Source of the DNA: Streptomyces sp. WZ-12
Lineage (GTDB): Bacteria; Actinomycetota; Actinomycetes; Streptomycetales; Streptomycetaceae
DNA length: 64,000 nt
Direction of reading: 5' to 3'
Assembly: GCF_028898845.1 (NCBI RefSeq)
Contig: NZ_CP118574.1
Location: 3,410,001-3,474,000 of the forward strand
A model generated the notes under the pieces. That model searched no databases. It was not told the origin of the DNA and was given only the letters and a program-made list of their open reading frames with translations. Below are positions 17,044-24,891 of the stretch, in pieces. The position numbers and the translations under genes are program-made. The number at the start of each line of letters is the position of its first letter. Position 1 is the stretch's first letter.

Positions 17044-17649
17044 TCAGCCGGCCGCCGCCTCCACCTCCGCGCGCACATGGCAGTCCGCGAGGTGGTCGTT
17101 GACCAGGCCGCACGCCTGCATCATCGCGTAGGCGGTGGTGGGGCCGACGAACCGGAAGCCGCGCTTCTTGAGGTCCTTGGCGAGCGCGGCGGACTCCGGG
17201 GTCGTCGGCTGCACGTCGCCGACGGTGTGCGGCACCGGGCGGCCGGCGCGGGTCGGGGCGTGGGACCAGATCAGGGCGTCGAGCTCGCCGGGGCCCAGCT
17301 CGACGGCGACCTTGGCGTTGGCGATCGTCGCGGCGATCTTGGCACGGTTGCGGATGATGGCCCGGTCGACCAGGAGCCGCTCGGCGTCCGCGTCGGTGAA
17401 GCGGGCCACCTCCGCGATGCGGAAGCCGGCGAACGCGGCCCGGAACCCCTCGCGGCGCCGCAGGATGGTGATCCAGGACAGCCCGGACTGGAACGCCTCC
17501 AGGCTCATCCGCTCGAAGAGCGCGTCGTCGCCGTGGATCGGCCGGCCCCACTCCGTGTCGTGATAGAGCCTGTAGTCGGCCATCTGCTCCGACTCCATCC
17601 CCCACGGGCAGCGCGGGACGCCGTCCGGCGCCGTCACCACTCCGCTCAT
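17044..17649 (-). CDS. tag: DNA-3-methyladenine glycosylase I
   Basis: This 201-residue protein has the Tag signature from the start: CPWG (C14), YHDTEWGRP (H30) and a C-terminal HLADCH segment, which together supply the structural zinc ligands. The aromatic base-binding motif LSLEAFQSGLSWITIL is also present. It removes 3-methyladenine from alkylated DNA, starting base excision repair. The ATG at 17649 overlaps the stop of the DivIVA-domain gene by 4 bases (ATGA), so the two are co-translated. The same gene pair (Rv1209-Rv1210) exists in mycobacteria. Confidence 0.93.
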   Translation of the reverse strand: MSGVVTAPDGVPRCPWGMESEQMADYRLYHDTEWGRPIHGDDALFERMSLEAFQSGLSWITILRRREGFRAAFAGFRIAEVARFTDADAERLLVDRAIIRNRAKIAATIANAKVAVELGPGELDALIWSHAPTRAGRPVPHTVGDVQPTTPESAALAKDLKKRGFRFVGPTTAYAMMQACGLVNDHLADCHVRAEVEAAAG

Positions 17650-18143
17650 TGCTGACCCTCCCCTTCCGCGCCCTCGGCGCGACCGTCTCCGTGCTCCGCG
17701 CGGCCGGGGGTTTCCGGTCCGTCGCTCCTCGTCGCACCGCCCGGCGCCTCGTCGGCCCCGGGTCGCCCTGGCTCCTCGGCGGGCACGGGCGGCGCGCCCT
17801 CTATGAGACCCGGTCCGCCCATGGCCGCGGCATGGGCGCCGGCCAGCGCGGCCTCCAGCTCGGCGATCCGGGCGTCCCGCTCGGCGAGCTCGGCGCCGAC
17901 GCGGTCCAGGACGTCGTCGACGTCGTCCATGCGGTAGCCGCGGACGGCCACCGGCAGTCGGACGGCCTCCACATCGGCCCGGGCCAGCGGGCGGTCCTGG
18001 GGCAGCGGGTCGTACAGCGCCGTGGGCTCGGCGTCGCGCAGCCCGCCCCCCTCGCCGCCGGCGTCGCCCCCGCCCACGACGACGAGCGTGACCGCGGCCA
18101 CCACCACGACCATCGCGATCAGCATGAACCAGAACACGACCAT
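17646..18143 (-). CDS. Membrane-anchored DivIVA-domain protein
   Basis: This protein of about 165 residues has an N-terminal membrane helix (MVVFWFMLIAMVVVVAAVTLV) and a DivIVA-like segment (about residues 54-90, VAVRGYRMDDVDDVLDRVG) that begins a short coiled coil. The tail is long, acidic, Gly/Ala/Pro-rich and probably disordered. DivIVA domains bind curved membrane and recruit wall-growth or division proteins; a specific role here is not known. The ATG at 18143 is very close to GGGGAG, so the GTG two codons later is an alternative start. Homologue: mycobacterial Rv1209. Confidence 0.8.
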   Translation of the reverse strand: MVVFWFMLIAMVVVVAAVTLVVVGGGDAGGEGGGLRDAEPTALYDPLPQDRPLARADVEAVRLPVAVRGYRMDDVDDVLDRVGAELAERDARIAELEAALAGAHAAAMGGPGLIEGAPPVPAEEPGRPGADEAPGGATRSDGPETPGRAEHGDGRAEGAEGEGQQ

Positions 18144-18231
18144 CTCCCCGGACTTCAAGTGCCTGCACCGATCGTGCCATGCGGGTCTGACAGTTAGGGT
18201 CGCTGCCGGACCATGGAGAGGGAGTCAGGAA

Positions 18232-19092
18232 ATGCTGCGGCTGGGAAAACGCGAGTTCGGAGCGCATGAGCCGGTGATCATGGCGATCGTCAACCGGACG
18301 CCGGACTCCTTCTACGACCAGGGGGCGACCTTCCATGACGAGCCCGCGCTGGACCGCGTGGCGCAGGCGATCGACGACGGCGCCGCGATCATCGACATCG
18401 GCGGCGTCAAGGCCGGCCCCGGCGAGGAGGTCGACGCCGAGGAGGAGGCCCGCCGCACGGTCGGGTTCGTGGCCGAGGTGCGCAGCCGCCACCCCGACGT
18501 GGTGATCAGCGTCGACACCTGGCGGCACGAGGTCGCCGAGGCGGTGTGCGAGGCCGGCGCGGATCTGCTCAACGACGCCTGGGGCGGGGTCGATCCGCGA
18601 CTGGCCGAGGTCGCCGCCCGGTACGACGTGGGCCTGGTGTGCACCCACGCGGGCGGCGTCGAGCCGCGCACCCGGCCGCACCGGGTGGTGTACCACGACG
18701 TGATGGCCGACGTGCTGCGGGTGACGCTCGGACTGGCCGAGCGGGCCCGGGAGTTGGGCGTGCGACGGGACGGGATCCTGATCGACCCGGGGCACGACTT
18801 CGGGAAGAACACCCGGCACAGCCTGGAGGCGACCCGGCGGCTCGGGGAGATGGTGGAGACGGGCTGGCCGGTGCTGGTGTCGCTGTCCAACAAGGACTTC
18901 GTCGGCGAGACGCTGGACAAGCCGGTCAAGGAACGGGTGTTGGGCACCCTGGCGACCACCGCGGTCTCCGCCTGGCTCGGCGCCCAGGTCTACCGCGTCC
19001 ACGAAGTCGCCGAGACCCGGCAGGTGTTGGACATGGTGGCCTCGATCGCCGGTCACCGGGAACCGGCGGTGGCCCGGCGCGGGCTGGCCTGA
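18232..19092 (+). CDS. folP2: Dihydropteroate synthase homologue FolP2
   Basis: This 286-residue TIM-barrel protein shows the DHPS motifs MAIVNRTPDSFYDQG, AAIIDIGGVKAGPG, ISVDTWRHEVA and ILIDPGHDFGKNT. DHPS joins p-aminobenzoate to pterin pyrophosphate. The GGVKAGPG loop differs from the GG(E)STRPG of true folate enzymes. Mycobacterial FolP2 (Rv1207), found in the same neighbourhood, is thought not to be the main DHPS, so a divergent role is likely. The ATG at 18232 follows a GGAG-type site. A TAGGGT hexamer near 18195 may be the -10 box. It diverges from the DivIVA-domain gene. Confidence 0.88.
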   Translation: MLRLGKREFGAHEPVIMAIVNRTPDSFYDQGATFHDEPALDRVAQAIDDGAAIIDIGGVKAGPGEEVDAEEEARRTVGFVAEVRSRHPDVVISVDTWRHEVAEAVCEAGADLLNDAWGGVDPRLAEVAARYDVGLVCTHAGGVEPRTRPHRVVYHDVMADVLRVTLGLAERARELGVRRDGILIDPGHDFGKNTRHSLEATRRLGEMVETGWPVLVSLSNKDFVGETLDKPVKERVLGTLATTAVSAWLGAQVYRVHEVAETRQVLDMVASIAGHREPAVARRGLA

Positions 19093-19208
19093 AGGGCGCG
19101 CCCCTGGGAGCCCTCGGGGGCTGCACTAGGGGGCGTGCGAACGGATCCCGTAGGGGATGGCCGCGCCCCCTGCGGGGCCACAACGGGCCGGGGGTGGGCG
19201 GTATTCCC

Positions 19209-19238
19209 GCTGGGGGCGGGCGGCCACCCGCCCCCAGC
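19209..19238. terminator. Terminator hairpin between folP2 and the LOG-family gene
   Basis: A perfect 12-bp stem (19209-19220 with 19227-19238) closes a 6-base loop between convergent genes. Confidence 0.8.
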
Positions 19239-19258
19239 CATGGCCCCTCGGGCCGGCG

Positions 19259-20011
19259 CTAGATCCCGACCTCCTTGGTGACCAGGGCGATCGCCTCGTC
19301 CACGTCGTCGCTGAGGTGGAACAGCTCCAGGTCGTGCGGCGACGCCTTGCCCTGGGCCACCAGGGTCTCGCGCAGCCAGGAGACCAGCCCGCCCCAGTAC
19401 TCCGAGCCGAACAGCACGATCGGGAAGCGGGTGACCTTGCGGGTCTGGACGAGGGTCAGCGCCTCGAAGAGCTCGTCGAGGGTGCCCAGTCCACCGGGGA
19501 GCACGACGAACCCGCGGGCGTACTTCACGAAGCAGGTCTTCCGGACGAAGAAGTAGCGGAAGTCGACGCCGAGGTTCACGTACCGGTTCATGCCCTGCTC
19601 GAAGGGGAGCTCGATGCCGAGCCCGACGGAGGTGCCGCCGGCCTCGAAGGCGCCCTTGTTGGCGGCCTCCATGGCCCCCGGGCCGCCGCCGGTGATCACC
19701 GAGAAGCCGGCCGCCACGAGCGCGGCGCCGATCCGCACCCCGGCCTCGTACTCGGCCGTGCCGCGCGGCGTGCGGGCCGAGCCGAAGACGCTCACCGCCG
19801 GCCCCAGCTCGGCCAGCGCGCCGAAGCCCTCGACGAACTCCGACTGGATCCGCATCACGCGCCAGGGATCGGTGTGCACCCACTCGGAAGGACCTTCGGA
19901 GTCCAGCAGTCGCTGGTCCGTCGTCGTACCGGTCTGCACCTGGTCGTGCCGGCGCAGTACGGGACCCAGCCGCTGCTCCTCGGGGACGGGGGCTCCCTCG
20001 GGGTTGGCCAT
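19259..20011 (-). CDS. LOG family (TIGR00730) Rossmann-fold protein
   Basis: This 250-residue protein belongs to the LOG family, previously annotated as lysine decarboxylase. It has the motifs VITGGGPGAMEAANKGA and PGGLGTLDE, the latter the PGGxGTxxE signature of nucleoside 5'-monophosphate phosphoribohydrolases. LOG enzymes release free cytokinin-type bases from their ribotides; the mycobacterial homologue Rv1205 is of this type and lies in the same context. The N-terminal 55 residues are less conserved. GGAGGGAG precedes the ATG at 20011. It could act on adenine-type nucleotides more generally. Confidence 0.9.
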   Translation of the reverse strand: MANPEGAPVPEEQRLGPVLRRHDQVQTGTTTDQRLLDSEGPSEWVHTDPWRVMRIQSEFVEGFGALAELGPAVSVFGSARTPRGTAEYEAGVRIGAALVAAGFSVITGGGPGAMEAANKGAFEAGGTSVGLGIELPFEQGMNRYVNLGVDFRYFFVRKTCFVKYARGFVVLPGGLGTLDELFEALTLVQTRKVTRFPIVLFGSEYWGGLVSWLRETLVAQGKASPHDLELFHLSDDVDEAIALVTKEVGI

Positions 20012-20106
20012 GACGTGCTCCCTCCGCTGACAGATCGTTTGCCACTTCAGCGTAGATCGGCCGGTGTGACCGGGAGGGGAATTCGACTGGTATGCGAGCG
20101 GACGGC

Positions 20107-20138
20107 AACGGGGCCGTCCGCTCCCGGACGGCCCCGTT
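20107..20138. terminator. Terminator hairpin downstream of dapE
   Basis: A perfect 13-bp stem (20107-20119 with 20126-20138) and a 6-base loop lie 27 bases after the dapE stop. It also separates dapE from the LOG gene on the same strand. Confidence 0.82.
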
Positions 20139-20164
20139 GATCAGCCGCTGACCTGCCGCGTCCG

Positions 20165-21265
20165 TCAGGCCGCCGGGCCGCCGGTCAGCCAGGCGCGCAG
20201 CCGCTCCTCGCAGTGCAGGATGTGGTCGACCGCGACCCGCTCGTCCTTCTTGTGGGCCAGCAGCGGGTTGCCGGGCCCGTAGTTGACGGCCGGGACGCCG
20301 AGGGCGCTGAAGCGGGAGACGTCGGTCCAGCCGAACTTGGGCCGCGCGGCGCCGCCGACCGCGGTCATGAACGCCTCGGCCGCCGGGTGCGACAGCCCGG
20401 GCAGCGCCCCCGGGGAGTGGTCGTCGACGATGAACTCGTCCACGGGGCAGTCGGCGAAGACCTCGCGTACGTGGGCCACCGCCTCCTCGGCGCTGCGGTC
20501 GGGCGCGTAGCGGTAGTTGACGGTGACGGTGCACTCGTCCGGGATGACGTTGGTGGCCACCGCGCCCTGGATGCCGACGGCGTTGAGGCCCTCCCGGTAT
20601 TCCAGGCCGTCGATGACCGGGCGGCGCGGCTCGTAGGCGGCCAGCTTCGCCAGGATCGGGGCGGCGGCGTGCACCGCATTGGCGCCCATCCAGGCGCGCG
20701 CGGAGTGGGCGCGCTCCCCCCGGGTGCGCAGCAGCACCCGCAGGGTGCCCTGGCAGCCGCCCTCCACCTCGCCGTCGGTGGGCTCCAGGAGGACGGCGAA
20801 GTCGCCGGCCAGCCAGTCGGGATGGGCCTCGGCGACCTTGCCCAGGCCGTTGAGGTGCGCGGCGACCTCCTCGTTGTCGTAGAAGACGAAGGTGAGGTCC
20901 CGGTTGGGCGCGGGGACGGTGGCGGCCAACCGGAGTTGGACGGCGACCCCGGACTTCATGTCGGAGGTGCCGCAGCCCCACAGGACACCCTGGTCGTCCA
21001 GGTGGGAGGGGACGTTGTCGGCGATCGGCACGGTGTCGAGGTGCCCGGCGAGCACCACCCGCTCCGCGCGGCCGAGCTGTGTGCGGGCGACGACGTTGTT
21101 GCCGTACCGGTCGACGGTCAGGTGCGGCAGGGCGCGCAGGGCGTCTTCCACGGCGTCGGCGAGGTCCTTCTCGGTGCCGCTCACGGACGGGAAGTCGACG
21201 AGCCGGGCGGTCAACGCGGCGGCGTCCAACGACAGGTCAAGGCCGGTGTGAGTAGAGCGCTCCAT
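20165..21265 (-). CDS. dapE: Succinyl-diaminopimelate desuccinylase DapE
   Basis: This 366-residue M20-family metallohydrolase has metal-ligand motifs VVLAGHLDTVPIADN, GCGTSDMKSG, DNEEV and LLEPTDGEVEGGCQG, with the dimerisation insert between. It hydrolyses N-succinyl-LL-2,6-diaminopimelate to LL-diaminopimelate, late in the pathway giving meso-DAP and lysine. The other pathway enzyme of the window, dapC, lies 2 kb away. The start has no ribosome binding site but a TAGGGT hexamer 7 bases upstream, suggesting a leaderless transcript. The divergent gene at 21307 begins 41 bases away. Confidence 0.93.
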   Translation of the reverse strand: MERSTHTGLDLSLDAAALTARLVDFPSVSGTEKDLADAVEDALRALPHLTVDRYGNNVVARTQLGRAERVVLAGHLDTVPIADNVPSHLDDQGVLWGCGTSDMKSGVAVQLRLAATVPAPNRDLTFVFYDNEEVAAHLNGLGKVAEAHPDWLAGDFAVLLEPTDGEVEGGCQGTLRVLLRTRGERAHSARAWMGANAVHAAAPILAKLAAYEPRRPVIDGLEYREGLNAVGIQGAVATNVIPDECTVTVNYRYAPDRSAEEAVAHVREVFADCPVDEFIVDDHSPGALPGLSHPAAEAFMTAVGGAARPKFGWTDVSRFSALGVPAVNYGPGNPLLAHKKDERVAVDHILHCEERLRAWLTGGPAA

Positions 21266-21272
21266 GGGGCCG

Positions 21273-21278
21273 ACCCTA
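21273..21278 (-). promoter_or_regulatory. -10 hexamer TAGGGT of dapE (leaderless type)
   Basis: TAGGGT lies 7 bases before the dapE ATG. It faces, 15 bases away, the oppositely oriented -10 box of the gene at 21307, so the two promoters overlap in one short divergent interval. Confidence 0.5.
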
Positions 21279-21293
21279 TCGGCAGCCCTCCGG

Positions 21294-21299
21294 TACGTT
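21294..21299 (+). promoter_or_regulatory. -10 hexamer TACGTT before the gene at 21307
   Basis: TACGTT lies 7 bases before GTG (21307), and no ribosome binding site is visible. This supports GTG 21307 as the start of a leaderless mRNA. Confidence 0.45.
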
Positions 21300-21306
21300 G
21301 TGCTGC

Positions 21307-22242
21307 GTGTCCGCCCAGCCCGTTTCCCCCGCCCGTCGCACCCGTCTGTGGCGCACCGCCGCGGCCTTTGTCGTCCTCCTCGGGGTGGTCGCGTATCTCC
21401 TGGTGCAGTACCTCACCAGCGGCCCCGGGGCGCCGCACTGCACGGTGCGCGTCCAGGGTGGCGGGGATCCCTACGAGCTCACGCCCGAGCAGGCCGCGAA
21501 CGCCGCGACGATCTCCGCGGTGGCGGCCTCGCGCGGGCTTCCCGAGCGGGCGGTGACGATCGCACTGGCGACCGCGATGCAGGAGTCCGGGCTGCGCAAC
21601 ATCAATTTCGGCGACCGGGATTCGGTGGGGCTTTTCCAGCAGCGGCCGTCCCAGGACTGGGGCACCGTGAAACAGATCATGGACCCGGTCTATGCGTCCG
21701 GGGAGTTCTACCGTCATCTGGCGAAGGTGCCGGGGTATTCCCGGCTGCCGCTGACCGTCGCCGCGCAGAAGGTGCAGCGCAGCGGTTATCCGCAGGCGTA
21801 CGCCAAGCACGAGGCGAATGCCACGCTGCTCACCGGGGCGTTGACCGGCCGCAGTGCGGACGCGCTGAGCTGCACGGTGAGCCACCCCGTGGACAGCCCG
21901 GGGCCGGACGGCGCGGCGAAGGTCAGGGAGAAGCTGGTGCGGGAATTCGGGCCCGAGGTGCTGCCGCGGACGGTGGGCGCCGGTGGGCGGTCCGCGACGT
22001 CGGGGCGGAGCGTGACGGTGCCGGTGCAGCCCGACGGGTTCCGCACGGCGGCCGAGGGCGACACCGTGCAGCGCGGCTGGCAGTTGGCGAACTGGGCGCT
22101 GGCGCACGCCACCGACCTGCACATCGAGCAGATCTCCTATGCCGGGCGGACGTGGACGGCGGCCGACTCGGGCAAGGGCTGGCAGGGCCCGGCGGCGCCC
22201 GACGGCGCGGCGGAGTCGGTGCGGATCGTCACCGCGCGCTAG
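21307..22242 (+). CDS. Membrane-anchored lysozyme/transglycosylase-like protein
   Basis: This 311-residue protein has a short cytoplasmic N-terminus, one membrane helix (about 17-37, TAAAFVVLLGVVAYLLVQYL) and an extracellular part. Residues about 70-110 resemble the lysozyme-like fold: LATAMQESGLRNINFGDRDSVGLFQQRPSQDWG contains a Glu at the catalytic position and the GLFQ motif of soluble lytic transglycosylases. The C-terminal half is not recognisable. A role in peptidoglycan cleavage is inferred from the motif only. GTG 21307 is chosen over TTG 21298 because of the promoter spacing. It diverges from dapE. Confidence 0.78.
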   Translation: MSAQPVSPARRTRLWRTAAAFVVLLGVVAYLLVQYLTSGPGAPHCTVRVQGGGDPYELTPEQAANAATISAVAASRGLPERAVTIALATAMQESGLRNINFGDRDSVGLFQQRPSQDWGTVKQIMDPVYASGEFYRHLAKVPGYSRLPLTVAAQKVQRSGYPQAYAKHEANATLLTGALTGRSADALSCTVSHPVDSPGPDGAAKVREKLVREFGPEVLPRTVGAGGRSATSGRSVTVPVQPDGFRTAAEGDTVQRGWQLANWALAHATDLHIEQISYAGRTWTAADSGKGWQGPAAPDGAAESVRIVTAR

Positions 22243-22549
22243 GGGTGTTGGGCCCGGTCGCACGGGCTCGACCGGCAATCCTTTTTCCCCGCACGGAATT
22301 TCACCTGCCCGCGACCGTATCCCCAGCCAATTCCCGTGCGTTTTACGGTCCGTGACGTTTCCGCACGGCATCGGCACGCATGCATATTGCCGCTCTTTAA
22401 CGAGGGCGGATTATGTGACACGTTGCCAACTCTTTACCGGTGTTCGCCGCAACCTTCGGGCACCTGACGCGGTAATCAGGGCGTCCGTCCGCCCTGCGGA
22501 CATGGCACATCTGTCAGAAGTACGAGTCCTTCTCCGTAAAAGGAGCACC
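22243..22549. other. Upstream region of the secreted protein gene
   Basis: About 307 bases with lower G+C than the neighbours, which suggests a promoter and untranslated leader for the gene at 22550. AAAAGGAG lies just before that ATG. I found no riboswitch-like fold and no strong hairpin. Open frames that extend back through this region have no start signals. Confidence 0.45.
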
Positions 22550-23011
22550 ATGTCCCTCCCCGTTACGCGTCGGATCGCCCGAGCCGCCCTGCTGGTCGCA
22601 GCGGGCGCCGCTCCCGTGGTCACTGCGGCCGGATCCGCGAGCGCCGTGGACCTGCCGCCCAAGGGCAACGAGCTGGGCGGACTGAGCACGCTGGACTCCG
22701 CGAACACCAGCAAGACTCTGGACAACACCGCCCGGACCGGCGTCGGCGTGGTCAACGCGACGGGCAACGAGGCCGCGCGCACCCTCGCGCCGGCGCTGGT
22801 GAAGACCCTGGGTCCGGTCGTCGAGCAGGCCGCCCCGGTCACCAAGGACACCGCCCACAAGGCGGGGGACGTGGCCCGCCCGGTCGTGAGGGACGGGGTC
22901 TCGACCGACGCGCTCGCCGCCGAGGTGGCCAAGCGTCTGCTGGACTCGCCCGACGGGCTGCTCAAGCCGGCCGCCGGCCTGCTCGGCGGGCTGCCGCTCG
23001 GCGGCCGGTGA
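22550..23011 (+). CDS. Small secreted protein of unknown function
   Basis: This 153-residue exported protein starts MSLPVTRRIARAALLVAAGA, with an Ala-rich hydrophobic stretch and a probable signal peptidase I site after GSASA (residue 32). The mature part is Ala/Val/Leu-rich and without cysteines, with alternating Lys/Asp and TLGPVV- and LLGGLPLGG-like hydrophobic segments. Similar small secreted proteins are widespread in Streptomyces, sometimes annotated as ATP-binding without good reason. The ribosome binding site AAAAGGAG is excellent and the terminator after the gene is strong, so this is probably a well-expressed monocistronic gene. Confidence 0.82.
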   Translation: MSLPVTRRIARAALLVAAGAAPVVTAAGSASAVDLPPKGNELGGLSTLDSANTSKTLDNTARTGVGVVNATGNEAARTLAPALVKTLGPVVEQAAPVTKDTAHKAGDVARPVVRDGVSTDALAAEVAKRLLDSPDGLLKPAAGLLGGLPLGGR

Positions 23012-23043
23012 GCAATCGCTCCACCACACACCGCGCGACGCCG

Positions 23044-23078
23044 CGGGGGCCCGGGGAGAACGCCTCCCCGGGCCCCCG
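23044..23078. terminator. Terminator hairpin between the secreted protein gene and dapC
   Basis: A perfect 15-bp G+C stem (23044-23058 with 23064-23078) and a 5-base loop lie between convergent genes. Confidence 0.85.
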
Positions 23079-23099
23079 TGCGTTCAGCGCGTCACCGGC

Positions 23100-24218
23100 T
23101 CAACTCCCGGACAGCCGGCGCACCGCGGCCGCCACGCGCTCGTCGGTGGCGGTGAAGGCGATCCGGACGAAGCGCCCGCCCGCGGCGCCGTAGAACTCGC
23201 CGGGGGCGACCAGGATGCCGCGCTTGGCGAGGTCGCCGACGGTGTCCCAGCAGGGCTCGTCGCGGGTCGCCCAGAGGTAGAGCGACGCCTCGCTGTGCTC
23301 GATGCGGAAGCCCGCGGCCTCGAAGGCGGTGCGCAGCGCGGCCCGCCGGCGGGCGTAGCGCTCGCGCTGCTCGGCGACGTGGGCGGTGTCGCCGAGCGCC
23401 GCGACGGTGGCGGCCTGGACCGGCGCGGCCATCATCATGCCGCTGTGCTTGCGGATCTGGAGCAGGTCGCCGAGGACCGCGGAGTCGCCCAGCAGGAACG
23501 CCGAGCGGTAGCCGGCGAGGTTGGAGCGCTTGGAGAGCGAGTGGACGGCGACGAGGCCCTCATAGGAGCCGTCGCAGACGTCCGGGTGCAGGACGGAGAC
23601 CGGCTCGGCGTCCCATCCCAGTTCGAGGTAGCACTCGTCGCTGACGACCAGCACGCCGTGCTCGCGGGCCCAGGCGACGGTGCGGCGCAGCTCGTCGACG
23701 GTGAGCACCCGACCGGTGGGGTTGGAAGGGGAGTTGAGCCAGAGCAGCTTCAGGCCGGCCGGGTCGAGGGCGGTCGGCTCGTCGTAGGCGACCGGCTCGG
23801 CGCCGGCCAGGCGGGCGCCTACCTCGTAGGTGGGGTAGGCCAGCCGCGGGTAGGCGACCTTGTCGCCGGCGCCCAGGCCCAGTTGGGTCGGCAGCCAGGC
23901 GACGAGCTCCTTGGAGCCGACGACCGGGAGCACGTTGGGGTGGGCGAGGTCGGGGGCGCCGAGGCGGTCGGCGGCCCAGCCGGTGAGCGCGTCCCGGAGC
24001 GCGGGGGTGCCCCACACCGTCGGGTAACCGGGGCTGTTGGCGGCGTCGGTGAGCGCCTGCTGGACCAGCGCGGGCACCGGGTCGACCGGGGTGCCGACGG
24101 AGAGGTCGACGATGCCGTCGGCGTGCGCGGCGGCGGTCGCCTTGTACGGCTCCAGGCGGTCCCAGGGGAAAGCGGGAAGACGCTCGCGAAGCGACTGGCG
24201 GGGGGAGACTGCGCCCAC
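23100..24218 (-). CDS. dapC: Succinyldiaminopimelate transaminase DapC
   Basis: This 372-residue class I/II PLP aminotransferase shows the motifs LNSPSNPTGRVL, VSDECYLELGW and VHSLSKRSNLAGYRSAF, whose Lys binds PLP. It converts N-succinyl-2-amino-6-ketopimelate to N-succinyl-LL-diaminopimelate with glutamate. The assignment rests on the conserved fdxC-dapC gene pair (Rv1177-Rv1178) and on dapE nearby. The start is GTG at 24218 with an AAAGAGAG-type site. A 13-bp hairpin separates it from fdxA upstream, so it may be partly attenuated or have its own promoter. Confidence 0.9.
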   Translation of the reverse strand: MGAVSPRQSLRERLPAFPWDRLEPYKATAAAHADGIVDLSVGTPVDPVPALVQQALTDAANSPGYPTVWGTPALRDALTGWAADRLGAPDLAHPNVLPVVGSKELVAWLPTQLGLGAGDKVAYPRLAYPTYEVGARLAGAEPVAYDEPTALDPAGLKLLWLNSPSNPTGRVLTVDELRRTVAWAREHGVLVVSDECYLELGWDAEPVSVLHPDVCDGSYEGLVAVHSLSKRSNLAGYRSAFLLGDSAVLGDLLQIRKHSGMMMAAPVQAATVAALGDTAHVAEQRERYARRRAALRTAFEAAGFRIEHSEASLYLWATRDEPCWDTVGDLAKRGILVAPGEFYGAAGGRFVRIAFTATDERVAAAVRRLSGS

Positions 24219-24287
24219 GGTGCTCTCTTTCTCGTACGGGCCTGCTCGCGGGGTGACGCCGGGGACGCCGGGACGCGAAAACGCCTC

Positions 24288-24316
24288 GGTCCCGTACGGC
24301 GTGGCCGTACGGGACC
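24288..24316 (-). terminator. Hairpin between fdxA and dapC
   Basis: A perfect 13-bp stem (24288-24300 with 24304-24316) with a 3-base loop lies in the 204-base gap between two genes on the same strand. It probably ends part of the fdxA transcripts before dapC. Confidence 0.65.
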
Positions 24317-24422
24317 GGGCGGCGCCGTGCGGCCTTCCCCAGCTCGTGCCGGGGCTGCCCCAGCTACCTCGGAGGTGCGGGAGAGCGGGCCGGCTCCCCT
24401 CCGCCCCTCCGGGCGGTGTCGG

Positions 24423-24749
24423 TCAGTGGTCCTGGTTCTGCGGCGGCAGGGCGGCGATGAACGGGTGGTCGCGCTCGATCAGGCCGAGCTTGCTGGCACC
24501 GCCCGGGGAGCCGAGCTCGTCGAAGAACTCCACGTTCGCCTTGTAGTAGTCCTTCCACTCTTCCGGGGTGTCGTCCTCGTAGAAGATCGCCTCGACCGGG
24601 CAGACCGGCTCACAGGCACCACAGTCGACGCATTCGTCCGGGTGGATGTACAAGGACCGGGAGCCCTCGTAGATGCAGTCGACGGGGCACTCCTCGATGC
24701 ATGCCTTGTCCTTGACGTCGACACAAGGCTGCGCGATGACGTAGGTCAC
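24423..24749 (-). CDS. fdxA: Seven-iron ferredoxin
   Basis: This 108-residue ferredoxin starts VTYVIAQPCVDVKDKAC. The cysteines C9, C17 and C50 fit a [3Fe-4S] cluster, C21, C40, C43 and C46 a [4Fe-4S] cluster, and C25 is an extra free cysteine. This is the Azotobacter FdI pattern shifted by one. The C-terminal extension is typical of actinobacterial FdxA/FdxC. It transfers electrons in the cytoplasm; the partner is unknown. The start is GTG at 24749 with GAGGAGG 9-10 bases upstream. The divergent GNAT gene begins 142 bases away. Confidence 0.94.
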   Translation of the reverse strand: MTYVIAQPCVDVKDKACIEECPVDCIYEGSRSLYIHPDECVDCGACEPVCPVEAIFYEDDTPEEWKDYYKANVEFFDELGSPGGASKLGLIERDHPFIAALPPQNQDH

Positions 24750-24891
24750 GCTGTCGTTCCTCCTCGGTAGGGCCGGCGGACCGATCGGCGGTACCGCCGC
24801 TGGGCGCGCGGGAGCGCGGCGTCGTCGATGCCCGCCACCTAGTATCTCCGTTCCCGGGCACGAGACGAACAAGAGGGGCGGTTAGAGAGCG

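Noticed and set aside
23295..24770. Long plus-strand frame over dapC and fdxA
   Set aside because: Shadow of two recognisable genes; no domain and no start signal.
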